A stretch of 64,000 bases of DNA from Burkholderia sp. SRS-W-2-2016 (GCF_001931485.1 NZ_MSDV01000052.1:62001-126000), one strand, 5' to 3'; positions 16,521 to 24,459 are shown, counted from the first letter of the stretch. The notes: generated from the sequence alone by a model not told the origin. Made by a program: numbers and translations.

Positions 16521-19500
16521 CTACAGATTGAGGTACGAGAACTGCGTCGGCGACAGCGCCGCCATCTGATTCGAGGTCAGCGAGATGATCTGGGTCGTAT
16601 TCAGGCCCGCGATCTGCGCCGTCGACAGCGCCGCGACGTTCAGGTTGCTGATCTGATCGCTCGACAACGCGTTCAGGTCGTTCACCGACAGACCCTGAAT
16701 CTGGGCCGTCGACATCCCGCTGGCGAGTTCGGACGTCGCCAGGTTTTGCGCCTGCAGCGTCGTCAGCGCGCCAACCTGGGTGCCCGAGAAACTCTCGATC
16801 AGCGCGCCGATCTGCGAGTACGACATCGCCGCGACCTGGCCGGTCGACAGCATCGCGGTCGTCAGCGACGTCACGTCGGTGCCGAGCGCGACGATCGTCG
16901 TCGTCGAGATCGCCTGCGTCTGCACGGTGCTCAGCCCGCTCAGCGATTCGATCTGGATCGTCGACATCGACGCGACCTGCCCCGTCGTCAGCATGCCCAC
17001 CGTCAGCGACGCCACGTACGTCCCCATCTGCTGGATCGTGTTGCTCGTGAGCGTCTGCGTCTGCGCGGTCGTCATGCCGGTCAGCGCCTCGATCTGCGTG
17101 TACTGCATCGCGGCGATCTGCGACGTGGACAGCATGGTCGTGGTCAGCGACGCGACGTTGGTGCCGAGCGACTGGATCGTCGAACTCGTGATCGCCTGGG
17201 TCTGCGCGGTGCTGAAGCCGCTCAGCGATTCGACCTGGATCGTCGACAGCGCCGCGACCTGGGCGGTCGACAGCATCGCGACGTTCAGCGACGCGACGTT
17301 GGTGCCGAGCGCCGAGATGTTCGACGTCGAGATCGCCTGGGTCTGCGCGGTGTTCAGCGAGCCGGTCAGGCTTTCGAGCTGCGCGGTCGACATCGTCGCG
17401 ACCTGGGCCGTGGTCAGCATCGTGGTGGACAGCGATGCGACCGCGGTACCGAGCGCCTGAATGTCCTTCGTATTCAGCGCCTGCGACTGCACGGTGGTGA
17501 GACCGGACAGCGCCAGACCCGCGACCGCCGTGCTGGCAAGCGCGCCGATCTGCACCGACGACAGCTGCGACGTGCCGTTCGAGTTCAGCGACGCGACCTG
17601 ATCCGACGACAGATTGGCGACCTGCGCGGTCGACAGCATGCCCGCGGTCAGACCCGCGACGTTGGTGCCGAGCGACTGGATCGTCGCCGACGTGATCGCC
17701 TGCGTCTGCGTGGTCGTGAAGCCGCTCATCGACTCGATCTGCGCGGTCGACAGCGCGGCAACCTGCGCGGTCGACAGCAGCGACGTGGTCAGCGATGCGA
17801 CCGCCGTGCCGAGCGCCTGGATGTTCGACGTCGAGATCGCCTGGGTCTGCGCGGTGTTCAGCGAGCCGGTCAGGCTTTCGAGCTGCGCGACCGACATCGC
17901 CGCGACCTGGGCCGTGCTGAGCATCGCGGTGGACAGCGAACCGACGGCCGTACCGAGCGCCTGAATGTCCTTCGTGTGCAGCGCCTGCGTCTGCGCGGTA
18001 TTCAGCCCCGACAGCGCCAGACCTGCAACCGACGTGCTGGCGAGCGCGCCGATCTGCACCGACGACAGTTGCGAGGTGCCGCCCGAGTTCAGCGACGCGA
18101 CCTGATCCGACGACAGGTTGGCGGCCTGCGTGGTCGACAGCATCCCGGCGGTCAGAGCCGCGACGTTGGTGCCGAGCGACTGGATCGTGGACGACGAAAT
18201 CGCCTGCGTCTGCACGGTCGTGAAGCCGCTCATCGACTCGATCTGCGCGGTCGACAGCGCGGCAACCTGGGCAGTCGACAAGAGCGACGTGGTCAACGAC
18301 GCGACCGCCGTGCCGAGCGCCTGGATGTTCGACGTCGAGATCGCCTGGGTTTGCACGGTGTTCAGCGAGCCGCTCAGGCTTTCGAGCTGCGCGGTCGACA
18401 TCGTCGCGACCTGCGCGGTAGTGAGCATCGCGGTGGACAGCGAAGCGACCGCGGTACCGAGCGCCTGGATGTCCTTCGTGTTCAGCGCCTGCGACTGCGC
18501 GGTGTTCAGGCCCGACAGCGCGAGACCTGCCACCGCCGTGCTGGCGAGCGCACCAATCTGCGCCGACGACAGCTGCGACGTGCCGTTCGAGTTCAGCGAC
18601 GCGACCTGATCCGAAGACAGATTAGCGGCCTGCACCGTCGACAGCATGCCCGCGGTCAGCGCCGCGACGTTGGTGCCGAGCGACTGGATGTTCGCCGTCG
18701 TGATCGCCTGCGTCTGCGCGGTCGTGAAGCCGCTCATCAGCTCGATCTGCGAGGTCGACAGCGACGCCACCTGGGCGGTCGTCAGCATCGCCGTGGTCAG
18801 CGCGGCGACGTTGGTGCCGAGTGCCTGGAGGTCGATCGTGGTCAGCGCCTGGGTGTCGGCCGTGTTCAGGCCCGACAGCACGAGACCGGTCACGCCCGCG
18901 CTGCTCAGCGCGCCGATCTGCGTCGACGACAGATCCGACGAAATCGCGCCGACCTGCTGCGCGTTCAGCACGGCGACCTGGGCGGTCGACAGCATGCCCG
19001 CGGTCAGACCTGCGACGTTGGTGCCGAGTGCCGCGATGTTCGACGTCGAGATCGCCTGCGTCTGCGCGGTCGTGAAGCCGGTCATCGACTCGATCTGCGT
19101 GGTCGACAGTGCGGCAACCTGCGCGGTCGACAGCAGCGACGTGGTCAGCGATGCAACGTTGGTACCGAGCGCCGAGATGTTCGACGTCGAGATCGCCTGG
19201 GTCTGCGCGGTGTTCAGCGAGCCGGTCAGGCTTTCGAGCTGCGCGGTCGACATCGTCGCCACTTGCGCCGTGGTCAGCATCGCGGTGGACAGCCCTGCGA
19301 CGGCCGTGCCGAGTGCCTGGATGTCCTTCGTATTCAGCGCCTGCGACTGCGCGGTATTCAGACCCGACAGCGCGAGGCCCGCGACCGCCGTGCTGGCGAG
19401 CGCGCCGATCTGCACCGACGACAGCAGCGACGTGCCGCCCGAGCTCAGCGACGCGACCTGATCCGACGACAGGTTGGCGGCCTGCGTGGTCGACAGCATC

Positions 19501-21551
19501 CCGGCGGTCAGACCCGCGACATTGGTGCCGAGCGACTGGATCGTCGCCGACGAGATCGCCTGGGTCTGCACGGTCGTGAAACCGCTCATCGCTTCGATCT
19601 GCGTGGTCGACAGTGCGGCAACCTGGGCGGTCGTCAACAGCGACGTGGTCAGCGATGCGACCGCGGTGCCGAGTGCCGCAATGTTCGACGTCGAGATCGC
19701 CTGGGTCTGCGCGGTGTTCAGCGAGCCGGTCAGACTTTCGAGCTGCGCGGTCGACATCGTCGCCACTTGCGCCGTGGTCAGCATCGCGGTGGACAGCCCT
19801 GCGACGGCCGTGCCGAGTGCCTGGATGTCCTTCGTATTCAGCGCCTGCGACTGCGCGGTATTCAGACCCGACAGCGCGAGGCCCGCGACCGCCGTGCTGG
19901 CGAGCGCGCCGATCTGCACCGACGACAGCAGCGACGTGCCGCCCGAGCTCAGCGACGCGACCTGATCCGACGACAGGTTAGCGGCCTGCGTGGTCGACAG
20001 CATCCCGGCGGTGAGACCCGCGACGTTGGTGCCGAGCGACTGGATCGTCGCCGACGAGATCGCCTGCGTCTGCACGGTCGTGAAACCGCTCATCGCTTCG
20101 ATCTGCGTGGTCGACAGTGCGGCAACCTGGGCGGTCGACAGCAGTGAGGTGGTCAGCGACACGACCGCGGTGCCGAGCGCCTGGATTTTCGCGGTCGAGA
20201 TCGCCTGGGTCTGCGCGGTGTTCAGCGGGCCGGTGAGGACTTCGAGCTGGCTCGTCGACATCGCGGCAACCTGCGCGGTCGTCAGCATCGACGTGGTCAG
20301 CGCGGCGACGTTGGTGCCGAGCGCCTGGATGTCGATCGTGGTCAGCGCCTGGGTGTCGGCGGTGTTGAAGCCGGCGAGCGACAGGCCGGTCACGCCCGAG
20401 CTGTTCAGCGCGCCGATCTGCGCGGCCGACAGATCCGCTCCGACCAGGGTGACCTGCGGCGCCGACAGCACGGCGACCTGCGCGGTCGACAGCATGCTGG
20501 TGGTCAGCGACGCGATGTAGGTGCCGAGCGACTGGATGTTCGCCGTCGAGATCACCTGGGTCTGCGCGGTCGTGAAGCCGGTCATCGACTCGATCTGGAT
20601 CGTCGACAGCGCGGCAACCTGCGCGGTCGACAGCAGCGACGTGGTCAGCGACGCGACGTTGGTGCCGAGCGCCGAGATGTTCGAGGTCGAGATCGCCTGC
20701 GTCTGCGCGGTGTTCAGCGTGCCGCTCAGGCTTTCGAGCTGCGCGGTCGACATCGTCGCGACCTGCGCGGTAGTGAGCATCGCGGTGGACAGCGAAGCGA
20801 CCGCCGTACCGAGTGCCTGGATGTCCTTCGTGTTCAGCGCCTGCGACTGCGCGGTATTCAGACCCGCCAGCGCGAGGCCCGCGACCGCCGTGCTGGCGAG
20901 CGCGCCGATCTGCACCGACGACAGCAGCGACGTGCCGCCCGAGTTCAGCGACGCGACCTGATCCGACGACAGGTTAGCGGCCTGCACCGTCGACAGCATG
21001 CTGGTGGTCAACGCCGCGACATTGGTGCCGAGCGCCTGGATCGTCGAGCTCGTGATCGCCTGGGTCTGCGCGGTGCTGAAGCCGGTCAGCGATTCGATCT
21101 GGATCGTCGACAGCGCCGCGACCTGGGTGGTCGACAGCATCGCGACGTTCAGCGACGCGACTGCGGTGCCGAGCGCCTGGATCATTTTGGTCGACAGCGC
21201 CTGGGTCTGGGCGGTGTTGAAGCCGCTCATCGCTTCGATCTGCGTGCTCGACAGCGCGGCGACCTGTACGGTCGTCAGGAACGAGACGGTCAGCGAAGCC
21301 ACGCCCATGCCCAACGCCTGAAGATCGGAGCTGTTGAGCGCCTGCGTCTGGCTCTGGTTGAACAGCGCGAGGGAGGCGGAGCTGAGCGAGACGATGTCGG
21401 CCGAAGACATCACCGCAATCTGGGTGGATGTCAGCGCCGCTGTCTGCAAAGTGGTCAGGCTGGCAATGTCGCTGGTCGCTAGCTGGCCGATCTGCTTTGT
21501 GGTCAATAGCGCGATCTGCGTCGGGCCCATTGCCGATACGACAGAGGTCAT
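16521..21551 (-). CDS. giant Ser/Thr/Ala/Gln-rich tandem-repeat protein, sigma-28-linked
   Basis: 1676 residues, one uninterrupted frame, Cys-free, nearly without Lys/Arg and aromatic residues, no Sec signal peptide and no membrane helix. Nearly the whole chain consists of about 27 units opening with ALGT or SLGT. Three unit types recur in order: 47 residues (ends in SGFTTVQTQA-type), 73 residues (contains NLSSDQVASL and QIGALASTAVAGLALSGL) and 48 residues (contains TMSTAQLESL); together a 168-residue super-repeat. Below this is an octapeptide beat, [LM][ST][ST]xQ[VI]xx. The termini hold the plain octapeptide form. Similar Burkholderia proteins are often labelled heme utilization or beta-strand repeat proteins, without known function. 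AGGA precedes the ATG. A sigma-28-like promoter lies upstream. Confidence 0.9.
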   Translation of the reverse strand: MTSVVSAMGPTQIALLTTKQIGQLATSDIASLTTLQTAALTSTQIAVMSSADIVSLSSASLALFNQSQTQALNSSDLQALGMGVASLTVSFLTTVQVAALSSTQIEAMSGFNTAQTQALSTKMIQALGTAVASLNVAMLSTTQVAALSTIQIESLTGFSTAQTQAITSSTIQALGTNVAALTTSMLSTVQAANLSSDQVASLNSGGTSLLSSVQIGALASTAVAGLALAGLNTAQSQALNTKDIQALGTAVASLSTAMLTTAQVATMSTAQLESLSGTLNTAQTQAISTSNISALGTNVASLTTSLLSTAQVAALSTIQIESMTGFTTAQTQVISTANIQSLGTYIASLTTSMLSTAQVAVLSAPQVTLVGADLSAAQIGALNSSGVTGLSLAGFNTADTQALTTIDIQALGTNVAALTTSMLTTAQVAAMSTSQLEVLTGPLNTAQTQAISTAKIQALGTAVVSLTTSLLSTAQVAALSTTQIEAMSGFTTVQTQAISSATIQSLGTNVAGLTAGMLSTTQAANLSSDQVASLSSGGTSLLSSVQIGALASTAVAGLALSGLNTAQSQALNTKDIQALGTAVAGLSTAMLTTAQVATMSTAQLESLTGSLNTAQTQAISTSNIAALGTAVASLTTSLLTTAQVAALSTTQIEAMSGFTTVQTQAISSATIQSLGTNVAGLTAGMLSTTQAANLSSDQVASLSSGGTSLLSSVQIGALASTAVAGLALSGLNTAQSQALNTKDIQALGTAVAGLSTAMLTTAQVATMSTAQLESLTGSLNTAQTQAISTSNISALGTNVASLTTSLLSTAQVAALSTTQIESMTGFTTAQTQAISTSNIAALGTNVAGLTAGMLSTAQVAVLNAQQVGAISSDLSSTQIGALSSAGVTGLVLSGLNTADTQALTTIDLQALGTNVAALTTAMLTTAQVASLSTSQIELMSGFTTAQTQAITTANIQSLGTNVAALTAGMLSTVQAANLSSDQVASLNSNGTSQLSSAQIGALASTAVAGLALSGLNTAQSQALNTKDIQALGTAVASLSTAMLTTAQVATMSTAQLESLSGSLNTVQTQAISTSNIQALGTAVASLTTSLLSTAQVAALSTAQIESMSGFTTVQTQAISSSTIQSLGTNVAALTAGMLSTTQAANLSSDQVASLNSGGTSQLSSVQIGALASTSVAGLALSGLNTAQTQALHTKDIQALGTAVGSLSTAMLSTAQVAAMSVAQLESLTGSLNTAQTQAISTSNIQALGTAVASLTTSLLSTAQVAALSTAQIESMSGFTTTQTQAITSATIQSLGTNVAGLTAGMLSTAQVANLSSDQVASLNSNGTSQLSSVQIGALASTAVAGLALSGLTTVQSQALNTKDIQALGTAVASLSTTMLTTAQVATMSTAQLESLTGSLNTAQTQAISTSNISALGTNVASLNVAMLSTAQVAALSTIQVESLSGFSTAQTQAITSSTIQSLGTNVASLTTTMLSTSQIAAMQYTQIEALTGMTTAQTQTLTSNTIQQMGTYVASLTVGMLTTGQVASMSTIQIESLSGLSTVQTQAISTTTIVALGTDVTSLTTAMLSTGQVAAMSYSQIGALIESFSGTQVGALTTLQAQNLATSELASGMSTAQIQGLSVNDLNALSSDQISNLNVAALSTAQIAGLNTTQIISLTSNQMAALSPTQFSYLNL
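16900..21300 (-). repeat. array of ~27 protein-coding repeats with 504-bp super-period
   Basis: In-frame repeats of 141, 219 and 144 bases (47, 73 and 48 codons) sum to a 504-base super-repeat. About seven to eight super-repeats are present, more diverged toward both ends. Copies in the 19.2-20.15 kb segment are almost identical in DNA, marking a recent duplication. Confidence 0.9.
19201..20154 (-). repeat. recent 504-bp tandem duplication inside the repeat gene
   Basis: Sequence from 19201 to about 19650 recurs from 19705 to about 20154 at an offset of exactly 504 bases with only a handful of mismatches, including long identical runs (for example from ACTTGCGCCGTGGTCAGCAT at 19261 and 19765). 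Confidence 0.88.
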
Positions 21552-21714
21552 TTTGGTTGGTCCTATTTAAATATTGTTTCCCGGCGCGGCAACAGCCAGC
21601 CCCCCGCCAAGGCACCCACGTTTTGTTTGCAACAGCCGAGACCCCCTTGCCCCTGGTGGCACCGCGAGTCCTGCATGACCTTTAGCCGTGGAAGAGCTTT
21701 TCCGGTCCATACCG

Positions 21715-21741
21715 ATAACGGCGAAAGCCTTTGAAACTTGA
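21715..21741 (-). promoter_or_regulatory. sigma-28 (FliA)-type promoter of the giant repeat gene
   Basis: On the minus strand: TCAAGTTT, 11-base spacer, GCCGTTAT. This matches TAAAGTTT-N11-GCCGATAA at 13 of 16 fixed positions, the same score as the fliC promoter in this window, with identical spacing. The predicted leader is about 157 bases and contains two copies of GGCTGTTGC. Confidence 0.72.
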
Positions 21742-22064
21742 CGTGATAATTGGAAATATTTGGTCAGGTCGGATGGCGCGTTTTCGTCTGATAATTGACG
21801 CTTAAGAGAATTAACCGTTAATGGCGTGAAATCGCCATCTGGCAAACGATTGCCGGATGGAGAAGGACCGGATCGACTGGAATTCGGAAAATAAGCGGGG
21901 TATTTGCGGGGATTTTTTTAGCCGGGATATTCTGTAATATGCTTTGAATATTGTTGTTAGCATATTGCAAAAATTGGCAGGCGGAATTGGCTCCAGCCTG
22001 CCGCCGATCGCGTGTGCGGAACGGCGATTTTTCGGCTCGAAGAATGGGCCGCGACAGTTAAAGC

Positions 22065-22096
22065 AAAAAGGCCCGATGCAAGCATCGGGCCTTTTT
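22065..22096. terminator. perfect bidirectional rho-independent terminator
   Basis: AAAAAGGCCCGATGC, two-base loop, GCATCGGGCCTTTTT: a 15-bp perfect stem with A and T tracts, able to stop transcription on either strand. No protein gene ends here, so it may close a small RNA or block read-through into the island. Confidence 0.85.
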
Positions 22097-22230
22097 TGTT
22101 TCGGCGCACATTCAATGGACTGCGATATCGCGAACCAGACTTGGGGTCGCGACTGGGTCACGCAACGCTACGGCGCTGTTCCAGAGCTGGAAAAGCCGAG
22201 CATGTGCAGTTACGCCACTGACGTCGCGAA

Positions 22231-22356
22231 GTACACCCTACCCGTGTCGTTTACGCGGCTTTTCCGACCAAATTTAAGGGTTTTTGACGAGCGTTTAGAG
22301 CGCTGTGCACTCTACTAATGTCGCGCACATACCTGAGTGCACCCTACGGCTGTCGT
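22231..22356 (+). repeat. two diverged direct repeats (possible transposon-end sites)
   Basis: GTACACCCTACCCGTGTCGT at 22231-22250 and GTGCACCCTACGGCTGTCGT at 22337-22356 match at 16 of 20 positions, and both are followed by a GG-TTTTCC segment. The TGTCGT core recurs at 24395. Such spaced TGTC-type repeats are usual for transposase-binding sites in Tn7/Tn5053-like ends. Confidence 0.5.
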
Positions 22357-22374
22357 ACTTGGATTTTCCCCCAA

Positions 22375-22393
22375 AGCCTTATCGGACAAGGCT
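22375..22393. repeat. dispersed 19-bp palindrome, copy 1
   Basis: AGCCTTATCGGACAAGGCT: arms AGCCTT/AAGGCT. Related elements lie at 46222-46238 and 51204-51222, all in non-coding DNA. Confidence 0.6.
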
Positions 22394-22585
22394 AAGCAAC
22401 TGTTCTCGGCCGTTCATTCACGTCGGCGGTGGCGGCGCGGCGCCCCGCTACGGCGGCGAAGTGCTAAACACGCAGCTTTATCTTGCTCACGACGCAACGC
22501 AGACGGTCTCTTACCCATGAAGCGACAAGTGTTATACGATTACGCCCCGGAACGACCGGTCATCCTTACTGACTAATCGAATATT

Positions 22586-22605
22586 TACTGTATGCATATA
22601 CAGTA
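22586..22605. promoter_or_regulatory. LexA-type SOS box
   Basis: TACTGTATGCATATACAGTA: exact CTGT-N8-ACAG core with 8-bp inverted arms, as in LexA operators of enterics and beta-proteobacteria. The nearest downstream start is a nine-codon frame at 22751 (ribosome-binding site AAGGAGAG), then the TniQ-like gene at 23033. Confidence 0.65.
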
Positions 22606-22750
22606 TCGCTGTCGTCAATTACACGTCAACTCAGGCGAGGCTTTCGGGCAACTGTGAAGTTACTCGATTCCTGTACGCCGCAATTTGCTCGCAAGGTTGT
22701 CCCCCTTCGGTAGTAACCAAGACCGGCATTGGGGCAAGGAGAGGACACTG

Positions 22751-22780
22751 ATGAAAACATCCACGTTACGCCTGCGCTGA
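22751..22780 (+). pseudogene. nine-codon frame with strong ribosome-binding site, probable gene remnant
   Basis: ATG AAA ACA TCC ACG then stop after nine codons (MKTSTLRLR), with AAGGAGAG 7 bases upstream. A one-base shift would continue the reading frame for a dozen residues, which suggests a truncated or frameshifted gene behind the SOS box rather than a functional peptide. The original product cannot be identified. Confidence 0.35.
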
Positions 22781-23032
22781 ACGTGCGGTCGGTTAACGCT
22801 AGCGAATGAGATTGCCGTCAAGCTGACGCGCATGCCCATCCGCTTTGACCGCCGTAGTACCCTTTTTCGCCCGTCATCACACTCTCCCGGTTATTGCCCC
22901 GAGTTGTTCGTCGGAATGTTTTCGAGCGCCAGTTCGCGAACATAATCCGCAACGACGACACTCTTGACGTCATCAATTTTGGCAAAGGGCGCCGAGTGCG
23001 TTTCATCGGCGACTGCATTCACGGGCTGATTT

Positions 23033-24367
23033 GTGAAGGAACCGCGCAAACGACCGACGAAATCGCAACGGTACCTTACTCGTTTGTGCGAGGCCCACGA
23101 CGTGACGCGCTGGACACTTACCAACACAATCGTCGGACCGGCAGCGGAAGAACTTCTGCACGTCAGCGGCGCTAGGATGAGCCGGGATATCGGCCGAGCG
23201 GCATACAACCTCAATGTCTCGAGCCTGACGGAACAAGCGAATCGCTGGGCTCAAACCCTCAACTACCTGACCCATCGCAACAACCTGCAGCTTTGTACCT
23301 TGTTGCCGCTCAAAAGCCTCGTGTCCGAATTCGTGCTGCTGTCCGAGAAGGAGCGCTTTTGCCCCGGTTGCCACGAAGATGACGCGCGGCTAGGCCGCGA
23401 CTGCTACGAGCGATTGTTATGGAGCATTGACGCGGCGAAGGCGTGCCCGTTGCATCGGCTACAGCTCGTCAGCCGACCTCAGGCGAAGCAACGCCGCACC
23501 TCGAAACGGCGGAACGGGAGCCTCGCTCACGAGGTTGCTGCACAGTACAAAATCGGAGAGACGCCAATCCATATACCAGCATCAGACTTCGAGGTCGAAA
23601 CCTCTCGTCTTATTGCGGAGCTTCTCGACGACGCCGTCTATTTTTCCAACGCAGGCTATTCGGCCACCGCTCAGTCTGTCTTTCTCACTCATGCAATTAA
23701 TCTTTTATTCGATGGCGTGTCAGCGCGCTTCGCGGCTCATCTGGGTATCAGCAAATCCCAAGTCCACGGATGGGTGAAAGATAGCGTGCAAATGAGCTTC
23801 CCGCGTCTAGTGCAGACCGCGTATTGCTGCGGCTGCGCCATCGCTGACATCCTGCTCGGAAACAGCGTGATGCTTTCGCTCCGGCCCGCGCCGAGTGAGC
23901 AATGCCGTCGCTTGGTTCTACGCGGGGGGACCAGGGCCCGGCGACCGAACGAAGACTTGCGAGCGGAACTTGACGCATTGATTCGCAGCGGCCGCGCGAA
24001 CAACGCAACCGAAGCGGCGCGAGCCGTTGGGATTTCGCTGAAATATCTGAAGAACAATTTCCCTGAGCAACAGGAGTTTTTGGTCAGACACGGCCGCGAG
24101 CTGTCCACGTCTCTCCGTCGGGAAGAGACCGAGACCTTCAACGACATGTATTTGACTGAGCACAACGCGCTCCGCGCGGCGGGCGAGTATCCCTCACGAA
24201 GGCGGGTGGTGGCCCGATTAAGGGGAAAAATCGGGCTCGGGTCACGACAGCGCGTGCAAAGAGCCTACCTCAAAGCGTTTGCTGAGACAGGTATGAAAAT
24301 CGCGGGGTCATGCAGAAGGAGGATGACTGACCGTCCAGATTTGGGACGGGAAGACCGAAGAGTCTAA
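23033..24367 (+). CDS. TniQ/TnsD-like transposition target-selector protein (orphan)
   Basis: 444 residues from GTG 23033, which follows an in-frame stop immediately upstream; the ribosome-binding site is weak. The N-terminal third reads SQRYLTRLCEAHDVT, like the opening helix of TniQ domains. ERFCPGCHEDDARLGRDCYE followed by CPLHRLQL at about residues 108-146 is the TniQ zinc motif (CxxC...CxxH). The C-terminal half includes a helix-turn-helix-like SKSQVHGWVKDS and VGISLKYLKNNFP, as in the longer TnsD-type members. TniQ proteins choose target sites for Tn7-, Tn5053- and CAST-type transposons. No TnsA/B/C, resolvase or Cas gene is nearby, so it is an orphan. Base composition is lower in G+C than the neighbours. 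Lies next to tRNA-Arg. Confidence 0.72.
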   Translation: MKEPRKRPTKSQRYLTRLCEAHDVTRWTLTNTIVGPAAEELLHVSGARMSRDIGRAAYNLNVSSLTEQANRWAQTLNYLTHRNNLQLCTLLPLKSLVSEFVLLSEKERFCPGCHEDDARLGRDCYERLLWSIDAAKACPLHRLQLVSRPQAKQRRTSKRRNGSLAHEVAAQYKIGETPIHIPASDFEVETSRLIAELLDDAVYFSNAGYSATAQSVFLTHAINLLFDGVSARFAAHLGISKSQVHGWVKDSVQMSFPRLVQTAYCCGCAIADILLGNSVMLSLRPAPSEQCRRLVLRGGTRARRPNEDLRAELDALIRSGRANNATEAARAVGISLKYLKNNFPEQQEFLVRHGRELSTSLRREETETFNDMYLTEHNALRAAGEYPSRRRVVARLRGKIGLGSRQRVQRAYLKAFAETGMKIAGSCRRRMTDRPDLGREDRRV

Positions 24368-24459
24368 ATCTGTACTACGTGTGGTAGCCACGGGTGTCGT
24401 TTACGACATCTGTGGCGAAAACTCACAGAGCATGAAAACTTGGGGGAATTTGTCACAGA
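24368..24459. other. junction between TniQ gene and tRNA-Arg
   Basis: Contains TGTCGTTTACGACA at 24395-24408, sharing GTGTCGTTTACG with 22244-22255, and CATCTGTG at 24407-24414 inverted relative to CACAGATG at 24454-24461, the latter overlapping the tRNA 3' end. Possible right end of a mobile element; no matching target duplication was found. Confidence 0.45.

Larger units (their letters stand above)
21742..23032. other. gene-poor, lower-GC region between repeat gene and TniQ gene
   Basis: Visibly lower in G+C than its flanks. It holds a bidirectional terminator-like hairpin (22065-22096), two diverged direct repeats (22231 and 22337), a dispersed-type palindrome (22375-22393), a LexA-type box (22586-22605) and a nine-codon frame with a good ribosome-binding site at 22751. 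No full-length gene can be supported. It looks like decayed mobile DNA. Confidence 0.65.

Noticed and set aside
16452..20147. Long plus-strand frame of more than 1200 codons opposite the giant repeat gene, rich in Arg, His and Gly
   Set aside because: It is the antisense shadow of the repeats; it has no ribosome-binding site, and its Arg-rich repeats are the complement of the real coding frame, whose codon bias, promoter and terminator are coherent.
16521..21551. CRISPR-like look of regularly spaced repeats at 17-21 kb
   Set aside because: Repeats are contiguous and in frame, with no unique spacers of fixed length, and no cas genes are near.
22818..22874. Minus-strand 19-codon frame with GGGAGAG before ATG 22874
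   Set aside because: Too short, no homology recognised, and in a decayed region; no second line of evidence.
22240..24413. Target-site duplication flanking the TniQ patch
   Set aside because: The 5-bp flanks, ACCCG and TCTGT, do not match, so an intact simple insertion cannot be claimed.
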